Shown here in pieces: positions 30,413 to 36,016 of a stretch of DNA of 36,016 nt (positions are counted from its first letter, which is position 1; each line of letters opens with the position of its first letter). Under the pieces are notes generated by a model. That model saw only the letters and a program-made list of their open reading frames with translations. It searched no databases and was not told where the DNA came from. This stretch comes from an uncultured Oscillibacter sp. (lineage in GTDB: Bacteria > Bacillota > Clostridia > Oscillospirales > Oscillospiraceae). The stretch covers positions 1-36,016 of the forward strand of contig CANAWG010000022.1 of NCBI GenBank assembly GCA_947365245.1, written 5' to 3'. The position numbers and the translations under genes are program-made.

Positions 30413-31177
30413 TCATGCCTCCCGGCTATCCGAATCCGTCTTTTGACGCTCCAGCTCCGCCAGCCAGGACTCCGCCAGAAAATACTCACAGGGCATTACG
30501 GCGATTTGATCCCGCTCATAGAGGCCGCAGGTTTCCTTCAAGGCTTGGCAGCAGCCCTCCAGATTGCCCGTTTCATACCGCTTTACCGCAATCAGGAACT
30601 TTGCCGGAACCAGCGCCCGCAAATAGAGCTTCGGATTCGTAATGGTTTCCGTCTCCGCCAGCAACTGCTCCTCGCTGATCTTATCCCGGAGGAACCGGAC
30701 CGGCGCAAAGGCCGGTTCCGTGCCCGCCTTTGTCCGCAGGCGGGCGTTGAGCACTTTAACGCTCTCCCGCTTGAGGTCTTTGTCCTCCATCACAATAGCC
30801 ATGTAGTACATCAGGCACGGGGCCTGGACGCGGTTCGGCTGGTAATTGGCACGCGGCGCTTCCTGGATGGCCTGGGCCGCCTCTGCATAGCGTCCCAGCT
30901 TCATACATGCGATGGCAAGGAAGATCGGCCAGGTGGAAGAACTGGCGTCATACCCCCTCCGGGCCGACTCCTCCGCCTCCTGCTGAATCATCTGCCGACA
31001 GACCCGGGCGGCTTCCTCAAATTCTCCAATCTCCAATAGCGCCCGCACCTGACTTCCGGGCTGCAGATCCCCATACTCCGCCGGGTTCTCTTTGCACAAG
31101 CGGCCCTTTTCCCGGTATACCTCGCAAAATTCCCGATACCGCTTCTCCAGCAGCAACGAATAATATCCCAAATGCAT
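30413..31177 (-). CDS. TPR-like helical repeat protein
   Basis: A 254-aa soluble protein built of helix pairs with TPR-like spacing: YSLLLEKRYREFCEVYREKG, VRALLEIGEFEEAARVCRQM, AIACMKLGRYAEAAQAIQEA and LIAVKRYETGNLEGCCQALK (A/G-x-x-x-x-x-x-G-x-x-x-x-A units). It has neither a signal peptide nor a membrane helix. The ATG at 31177 follows AGGGGGA closely; a TTG six bases on has better spacing and cannot be excluded. It starts about 35 bp after the anti-sigma-like gene, so it is in the same operon. A scaffolding role is usual for such repeats. Confidence 0.68.
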   Translation of the reverse strand: MHLGYYSLLLEKRYREFCEVYREKGRLCKENPAEYGDLQPGSQVRALLEIGEFEEAARVCRQMIQQEAEESARRGYDASSSTWPIFLAIACMKLGRYAEAAQAIQEAPRANYQPNRVQAPCLMYYMAIVMEDKDLKRESVKVLNARLRTKAGTEPAFAPVRFLRDKISEEQLLAETETITNPKLYLRALVPAKFLIAVKRYETGNLEGCCQALKETCGLYERDQIAVMPCEYFLAESWLAELERQKTDSDSREA

Positions 31178-31211
31178 TTCCCCCTTGGCTCGCGTTCTTG
31201 CCGCCGTTTCT

Positions 31212-33311
31212 TCACTCCGCCTCTCCGTGCACCCCTCTGGCAATTTCCAGCAGCGCTTCCTCGTCCAGAGGGCCGGAGAGCCAATAGACCTCCTCTCCTC
31301 CCTCGGCGCCCCAGAGCAGATGGTTCACGCCGCCGCCCAGGTACAGCCGCCCGGGACAGCCGTCCACCGTAGTTTCCTGCCCCTCCAGCCCTGCCACGGC
31401 TTCCCGGATTTCCGTCAGGCACTCCTCCATGGGCTCTTCCTCCTGCCCGCGCCGGGCAAAGCGGAACTGAAGCTGCTCTCCGGCCTCGTTCTCATACTCC
31501 GCCTCCCTGGACCACAAGCCGCCGCTGGTACTGGTGTTCCGGTAACCCAAAGGCAGCCAGGTGGGAATGTGGGTCACTGGAATCGGCGGCAGCTTCTGCA
31601 CGCTCCCCGCCATTTTCAGAATCTCCTCGTCCGACAAATCCCCCGACAGGTAATAAAACGCCTCCTCGTCGGACCAGCACAGCTCGCTGATACGCCCCGG
31701 CTCCGGGTTGGAATACAGGTCCGCCGGGTGGCCGTTCACGGAAGCCTGCTTCTCCACACTCCCCTCGTTGGGGAACAGATGGAAAGGCCTGTCGTTTTCG
31801 TTGGGCTGACAGCGGAAAATAAGGAACTCTCCCTTTGGATTTTCATAGATGGTCGTGGCGGACTCCTTGGAATGGAGGAATGACCGCTCGTAAAGGACAT
31901 AGTCCTCCGGCACCCAGGAGGGGCGGCGGTCCGGCAAAATCACCTCCTGGCTCTCCGCCATGGCCACCAGCTCCTGGGCGGAGCAGTACCCCAGAAGGGA
32001 AAACAGCAGTCCGTCCTCCATCCAGACCAGCCCGCTCGCCGCGCCTTCATCCGGGTAGAAGTCCGCCTCTTTCCCGTTCACCAGCACCGTTTGGGGTGTC
32101 AGTCCCTCCTCTCCCGATGGGATAACATACAATCCTGAGGATTCTATCCCCGGATGATACCCAAAGGAAATGCGATCCCCCCGGTCATTCTGGTAGGACA
32201 CGTGGTCCTGTCCAGTCAGCCGCACACGGTCAATTTCCCGATACCCCGCCGGCACCCAGGTAAGCTTCCGGTCCTCCGGAGGCGGCTCCGGGAACGCCTC
32301 CAGGCTCTCCCCAATCCGGATCAGCTCCCGCCCCTCCAGGGGGCCGGAAACCCGGAAGGAGATGCCGCTGTCTCCATCCACCCACGTAAGATGGCGAACG
32401 CCGCCATCCGCCCGATCCAGATACACGTCCGCCGGGTTCTCTCCCACGAACACGGAGGACGCTTCCGCGCTTTCCTCCTCAGACAGGTCCGCGTATCCGA
32501 ATGAAACCGTCAGGCATTCGGCCTCTTTGTTTCGATAGGTAAGAACGCTGCATCCGTCCAAATCCTCGGCGGATACCTGAAAATAGCCCTCCGGCACACG
32601 GCCCGGGCGGTAGACAACATCCCGCGGAACAGCCTCAAGGCTCTCGGCTATCTTCACCAGCTCCTCCCCGCTCAGGACGCCGGTAATCGAAAAGATCGAT
32701 TCTCCGGACGCATCCGTCCAGACCAGGACATTGGCCTCCTCCGGGTCCCGGTCCATGTATAGATCGGCGGAGCGCCCGTTGACCCGCACCTTCTGATACA
32801 CCGCGCCGTTATCTCCCGTCACCTGCACGGCGCCCCCGCTTTCGATGCAGGCAAACGAGATCTGCGCACCAGAATCATCCCGATAGACGAAGAATGTAAC
32901 ACCATCCCCCTCCGTCGCGTGGATGATCCGGTAGCCCTCCGGCACCCAGGAGGGGCGATAGAAGGTTTCTGTCTCCTGCAAGAGTTCCCGGTCCCCCTGC
33001 TCCTCTCCGTAAAAGCGATAGACAAATGCGTTCTCATACACCTCACGCACCCAGCCGGCAAAGACCTCCCGGGCCTCCGGACTCACCGCCAGCACGGCGC
33101 AGCCGCTGAGAAGCAGCGCCAGCAGGAGACAAGCCGCCGCGTGGAGGGTCTTATACCAGACCGGATGCCGTCCACGGCGGAGGAGCTTTTTCATTTTCCG
33201 CTCAAAGGCAGGGGAGAAGGGATGCGGTTCCTCCGGCAAGCCGCCGTACTCCAGCCGGGCCGCGTCCAGCATCACCCGCCGGGTCAGTTGATTCAGCGCC
33301 TGTTCCGTCAT
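31212..33311 (-). CDS. Anti-sigma-like membrane protein with five tandem DUF4367-like modules
   Basis: A 699-aa protein. The cytoplasmic part (residues 1-52, SPAFERKMKKLLRRGRHPVW) would hold the sigma factor. One membrane helix follows (AACLLLALLLSGCAVLAVSP), then VREVYENAFVYRFYG as in ECF-linked DUF4367 proteins. The outside part has five copies of a module of about 105 residues. Each opens with W-V-P-x-G-Y (PSWVPEGYRI near 118, PGRVPEGYFQ near 232, LTWVPAGYRE near 344, PSWVPEDYVL near 453, PTWLPLGYRN near 558). Inside are V-N-G-x-x-A-D-x-Y and a closing phrase like SGxLSGEELVKIAESLE. One module is usual in the family, so this is a large expansion. GGAGGGAG lies before the ATG. An ECF-type sigma factor gene is just upstream in the same direction. 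Confidence 0.82.
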   Translation of the reverse strand: MTEQALNQLTRRVMLDAARLEYGGLPEEPHPFSPAFERKMKKLLRRGRHPVWYKTLHAAACLLLALLLSGCAVLAVSPEAREVFAGWVREVYENAFVYRFYGEEQGDRELLQETETFYRPSWVPEGYRIIHATEGDGVTFFVYRDDSGAQISFACIESGGAVQVTGDNGAVYQKVRVNGRSADLYMDRDPEEANVLVWTDASGESIFSITGVLSGEELVKIAESLEAVPRDVVYRPGRVPEGYFQVSAEDLDGCSVLTYRNKEAECLTVSFGYADLSEEESAEASSVFVGENPADVYLDRADGGVRHLTWVDGDSGISFRVSGPLEGRELIRIGESLEAFPEPPPEDRKLTWVPAGYREIDRVRLTGQDHVSYQNDRGDRISFGYHPGIESSGLYVIPSGEEGLTPQTVLVNGKEADFYPDEGAASGLVWMEDGLLFSLLGYCSAQELVAMAESQEVILPDRRPSWVPEDYVLYERSFLHSKESATTIYENPKGEFLIFRCQPNENDRPFHLFPNEGSVEKQASVNGHPADLYSNPEPGRISELCWSDEEAFYYLSGDLSDEEILKMAGSVQKLPPIPVTHIPTWLPLGYRNTSTSGGLWSREAEYENEAGEQLQFRFARRGQEEEPMEECLTEIREAVAGLEGQETTVDGCPGRLYLGGGVNHLLWGAEGGEEVYWLSGPLDEEALLEIARGVHGEAE

Positions 33312-33345
33312 AGCCGCTCCCTCCTCCGTATGTCTGCGTTTGTCC

Positions 33346-33561
33346 TCACGTCTGTTTCTCCGCCGCCTTGCGGAGCGAAGCTCCGCACGTAATCAGCAGG
33401 ATTGTTCCAAGGTGTATGGCATAGGCCGGCATAAACGCGCTGAGGACAACGACGCCCGCCAGCGGGCAGGTTCCCCGCTTTTTGCTTGTTCGGGCCGCGC
33501 GGTACTCCAGCACTGCCGGCAAAACCGGAAGGACCAGAAAAAATGCAGCCATCAAAATCAC
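33346..33561 (-). CDS. Possible small two-helix membrane protein
   Basis: A 71-codon frame with hydrophobic segments MAAFFLVLPVLPAVLEYRAA and VVVLSAFMPAYAIHLGTILL, and a basic end LRKAAEKQT. The content is strongly membrane-like. However, no ribosome site precedes the GTG at 33561 or the ATG at 33552, and a stop closes the frame about 75 nt upstream. It sits between the sigma factor and the anti-sigma-like gene, 35 bp before the latter. It may be the remnant of a larger gene. Confidence 0.4.
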   Translation of the reverse strand: MILMAAFFLVLPVLPAVLEYRAARTSKKRGTCPLAGVVVLSAFMPAYAIHLGTILLITCGASLRKAAEKQT

Positions 33562-33654
33562 TGCCGCGATCGTCCATTTATCCGTCGTTGGGCCTCCAAG
33601 ACATGCGGAGCTCTCTCAGGCGGTCGTTTCACCCGGCGTCTAAAACATTCTTTT

Positions 33655-33698
33655 ACTATGTTTAACGCAGCGAGAGGTGGGATTCTCACATGATTTTT
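33655..33698. repeat. 44-bp imperfect repeat, copy A
   Basis: ACTATGT..AAC.CAGCGAG....GGATTCTC.CAT.ATTTTT is shared with 34011-34054 in the same orientation, with 35 of 44 positions alike. On the minus strand the copies read KNHVRIPPLAALNIVK and KNDGRIRLLAVLDIVR, so they may be a duplicated coding end. Confidence 0.5.
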
Positions 33699-33789
33699 CA
33701 AAAATTTTTGAAAAAATATTTTCCGGGCTAAAACGGGTCTCAGGGGAACAGCAGCATGACCGCGGCAGCGGCGGAGCGGAGAGCAGGTC

Positions 33790-33935
33790 CGGGCGATTGG
33801 AGGGATTTGCCGCAGAGTACCGATATTCCTCAATCAGCAGGCAGCCATCGGCCGCGCCGCGGATCACATACGAAAAGCCCGGGCAAGGCCTTTCCGCCAG
33901 AACAATCTCATACCCCCGCCGTCATAGCGCGGAGG
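33790..33935 (-). pseudogene. Coding remnant between sigma and anti-sigma genes
   Basis: One frame without a start or ribosome site reads RYDGGGYEIVLAERPCPGFS, then YVIRGAADGCLLIEEYRYSA. This is convincing protein sequence in an otherwise gene-free 775-bp gap. A similar RYDGAGY phrase appears upstream of the sigma gene. The family is unknown; probably the trace of a deleted gene of this operon. Confidence 0.4.
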
Positions 33936-34010
33936 ATATGGGCTGTTCAAGGTCCGCTCCCTCCCAATTCTTTTCCGAATGCGGTGCAAGCAGCAGAAAA
34001 TCCGCCCCTC

Positions 34011-34054
34011 ACTATGTCCAACACAGCGAGGAGGCGGATTCTCCCATCATTTTT
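34011..34054. repeat. 44-bp imperfect repeat, copy B
   Basis: Second copy of the 33655-33698 repeat, lying just after the sigma factor stop codon on the minus strand. The two copies bracket the coding remnant at 33790-33935. Confidence 0.5.
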
Positions 34055-34086
34055 AATAAGACGTTGAAAATTTTCACAGCAGGGGA

Positions 34087-34614
34087 TTACGCGTTCTTCA
34101 AGAAGCCCTCCTGCTCCACAATGCTCCGCAAGAGCTGACGTCCGCGGCTGATTCGGGTGCTAACCGCCGTTTTGCTCAGGCCCAGCTTGGAGGCGATTTC
34201 CCCATCGGAGTATCCCAGCAGCTTCATCTCCAGGGCCGCACGGTACGTCTGCGGCAGACGGGAAAAGGTCTCCACCAAAGCGTGGTAGTCGCTGACAGAT
34301 TCCGCCGTCTCGGCAAAGCGGTCCCACTCCTCCAGAGGAGCAGAGTCCTTTTTCTTCCGCTGGAGGGAAATTGCCTCGTTCCGGGCGATGACGGCCATCA
34401 GCGGAGCCAGGTCCTCGACCGGCGTCTTCTGGAATCTGGAAAATCTCTTGATAATCCGCAGGAAAGCGTTGTGAACCGCGTCCTCCGCGTCCTGGTCATT
34501 ATGCAGAATCCCCTCCGCCACACGAAACATCGCGTCGCGGTATTTCACGTAAATCTCCTCAAACTGGATCTTTTCCTCCGGCTCTTCCAGTATTTGCAAA
34601 TAGAGCATCAGCAT
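34087..34614 (-). CDS. ECF-type RNA polymerase sigma factor
   Basis: A 175-aa sigma factor that redirects RNA polymerase. Region 2 is EEIYVKYRDAMFRVAEGILH, then NDQDAEDAVHNAFLRIIKRF (about residues 19-60). Region 4 is LPQTYRAALEMKLLGYSDGE, then IASKLGLSKTAVSTRISRGR (about 118-160). Only these two regions are present, as in the ECF group. AGGAGG lies 8 nt before ATG 34614. It precedes a membrane protein of the DUF4367 type, the normal partner that keeps such sigma factors inactive until an envelope signal arrives. The wide gap between the two genes (34087 to 33311) is unusual and contains debris. Self-activation cannot be read from the sequence, because the promoter seen is sigma-A-like. Confidence 0.9.
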   Translation of the reverse strand: MLMLYLQILEEPEEKIQFEEIYVKYRDAMFRVAEGILHNDQDAEDAVHNAFLRIIKRFSRFQKTPVEDLAPLMAVIARNEAISLQRKKKDSAPLEEWDRFAETAESVSDYHALVETFSRLPQTYRAALEMKLLGYSDGEIASKLGLSKTAVSTRISRGRQLLRSIVEQEGFLKNA

Positions 34615-34801
34615 AGGCGCTACCTCCTGACAGGCGCTTGAACGTCAAAAGCATGCCTTTTTGCTTACTATCGGCAAACGCTTTCAAAAAATAAGGTCTT
34701 ATTGTACAGCGGCCCCAGGCAGGTGCTTCTGCCGGTTTTTCAGCCGTATTCGTCCCACCGCGGCTGGATGGGAACGAGAAGATCCGCCGATATCCGGCTC
34801 C

Positions 34802-34830
34802 ATCATATCGGGAATCCACACAAAAGTCAA
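34802..34830 (-). promoter_or_regulatory. Promoter of the sigma factor operon
   Basis: On the minus strand TTGACT (34825-34830), 17 bp, TATGAT (34802-34807). It implies a leader of about 180 nt before ATG 34614. The rest of 34615-34955 holds no gene, only short frames without ribosome sites. Confidence 0.72.
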
Positions 34831-34955
34831 GATTGACGGCGGAGGCGGCCGGTCATGTGCCTTGCGGTACGGCAGATTCAGCCGGCTCGTTGAGATGAAG
34901 GCCAGGGACAACAGCGGCGTGGGGGCAAAAGCGATTACGGGCGAAAACAGAATCG

Positions 34956-36016
34956 TCAACGGGCCGCGTCCCCCACCAGCTCCGCCCACAGCGCGTCATA
35001 AGGCCGGGGCTTCGCCGGGTTCTCCTGGGCGTACTCCCCCATGGGGCTTGTGACCCGCTCCGGGCGGTCCAGATTGGCAAGGAGCAGGTCCAGGGCGTTC
35101 CGCAGGGCGGGCAGATCGTGGATCAGGTAGGCGGGGGTGACCTTCCCCAGGAAAGTGTCCTTGGGGTACTTCTTCCCCTCCACGTCCAGATAGGTCCAGC
35201 GGTCCGCCACGTGGAACTCCGCCGTCTCCTTGTCCTCCCGGACCCAGGCCATGAGAAACCGCCCGCCGTCCCGCCGGAGGACGATGTGCCGCCGTTTTCC
35301 CGCCGCCTTTCCCCAGGTGAGCCGGAGGGTTTGGCCGTTCCCCGCCAGAAAGTCCGCCAGGAGCTGCTGGCCCCTGGCCCGGTTGCCCTCCGTCACCTCC
35401 AGGGTCTCCTTCCCACCGGCATCGTTTATTCGGACAGCGGTATCGGGATAGAGATGGAAATAGAAGGGGGCGTCGGGCCGGTTGTGGGCCCGGTCCATGG
35501 GGAAATCCCCCAGGAGCTGCTTGTCCAGGTTGTACTTCACCCGCCCGTGGTCCACGTTGATGGCGTGGCTCCAGATGCGGCCCGCCATGAATTTTACGTT
35601 ATTGGGCCAGCTGACCTGGGAGAAGATCTTCTCCAGGTGCCGCCGGATGGTGAAGAAGTTTCCGTGGATCACGTCCGGGAACAGGCTGCTCTGCCGGAAA
35701 GGAACGGCATCGGGGACGCGCTTGTTCTGTCCGTAGATCTCCGGTTTTTCCAGCAGGGCATAGCTCTCGGCGCCAAAGTCGTCGAAGTAGAGGCAGACGT
35801 ACCGCCCGCCGCTCTTCATCAGCACCAGGGAGCGCCGGGGCTCGTAGTCCATGGGCGGCTCGTCCACCGGGAAGGCGCACCTCCAGGACCACTCCATGCG
35901 CTCCACCCGGCCCGCGGCGAAGAACTCCAAATACTCCTCCAGCCGCTCTGCCGTCACCTGTCCGCCATGGAGTTCCCTGGGAATGCTCCAAAGGGGCCGG
36001 GGGTCCTCGTCGCGGC
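34956..36016 (-). CDS. Unrecognised protein, N-terminus outside window
   Basis: 353 codons are visible and the frame is still open at the window edge, so the start is missing. The earliest visible residues are RDEDPRPLWSIPRELHGGQV. A GTG at 35957 is possible, but the sequence before it has clear coding character. Parts seen are ERLEEYLEFFAAGRVERMEW, SLVLMKSGGRYVCLYFDDFG, ESYALLEKPEIYGQNKRVPD and a C-terminal FLGKVTPAYLIHDLPALRNA. There is no membrane helix in the visible part. Two similar tryptophan/arginine-rich halves hint at an internal repeat. I cannot name the family. Confidence 0.7.
   Translation of the reverse strand, partial: RDEDPRPLWSIPRELHGGQVTAERLEEYLEFFAAGRVERMEWSWRCAFPVDEPPMDYEPRRSLVLMKSGGRYVCLYFDDFGAESYALLEKPEIYGQNKRVPDAVPFRQSSLFPDVIHGNFFTIRRHLEKIFSQVSWPNNVKFMAGRIWSHAINVDHGRVKYNLDKQLLGDFPMDRAHNRPDAPFYFHLYPDTAVRINDAGGKETLEVTEGNRARGQQLLADFLAGNGQTLRLTWGKAAGKRRHIVLRRDGGRFLMAWVREDKETAEFHVADRWTYLDVEGKKYPKDTFLGKVTPAYLIHDLPALRNALDLLLANLDRPERVTSPMGEYAQENPAKPRPYDALWAELVGDAAR

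Noticed and set aside
29315..31039. 574-codon plus-strand ORF
   Set aside because: It spans two minus-strand genes, including a lipoprotein with a clear signal peptide; composition is that of an antisense frame.

Overview
The window looks like a chromosome segment of a high-GC, Gram-positive gut Clostridia member. An Oscillospiraceae relative of Flavonifractor, Lawsonibacter or Intestinimonas is my best guess. The evidence is strong AGGAGG ribosome sites, consensus sigma-A promoters, a Tn916-type recombination module, a Firmicutes phage lysis cassette and many lipoproteins with Clostridia-style lipoboxes. No rRNA or tRNA gene and no CRISPR array was seen.

Layout. (1) 1-1.5 kb: cysteine synthase (cysK, cut by the window edge) diverges from an Rrf2-family regulator, with facing consensus promoters and a palindrome over the cysK -10 box. 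(2) 1.5-5.1 kb: a prophage remnant holding only the tail-tip and lysis end: a small tail-associated protein, XhlA-like protein, a broken lectin-like tail protein, an r1t-type holin and a two-domain endolysin, closed by a terminator. (3) 5.08-5.77 kb, minus strand: a low-molecular-weight tyrosine phosphatase translationally coupled to a 72-aa protein. (4) 5.75-12.6 kb: a small, AT-richer integrative element between two exact 16-bp repeats that lie in the codons of the phosphatase P-loop. It carries Tn916-like integrase, excisionase, an orf8-type helix-turn-helix protein and an orf7-type sigma factor behind a leader peptide and attenuator. Its cargo is a DJ-1/PfpI protein diverging from a WYL regulator, and a HEPN-motif protein that may be a defence gene. 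No relaxase or conjugation gene is present, but there is an oriT-like nested palindrome. The element's end re-creates the start of the phosphatase; the original start is stranded with its promoter at the right junction.

(5) 12.6-17.6 kb: a decay zone with hsp20, corA, leucine-rich-repeat-like and yafY-type pseudogenes, two copies of a 57-bp dispersed repeat, and one intact gene, an M20 peptidase. (6) 17.6-29 kb, nearly all minus strand: a run of small lipoproteins, PH/GRAM-like proteins, membrane proteins, an SMI1/KNR4 protein and two soluble proteins ending in the same V-D-M-(R/Q)-A tail. A small XRE regulator with three operator half-sites diverges from the last transcription unit. (7) 29.3-34.8 kb, minus strand: an ECF-type sigma factor, a very long membrane anti-sigma-like protein with five tandem DUF4367-like modules, a TPR-like protein and a lipoprotein. 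This looks like an envelope-stress unit driven by a consensus promoter. (8) 34.96 kb to the end: an unrecognised protein cut by the window edge.

The most interesting parts are the minimal phosphatase-targeting element with its HEPN cargo and the five-module anti-sigma protein.
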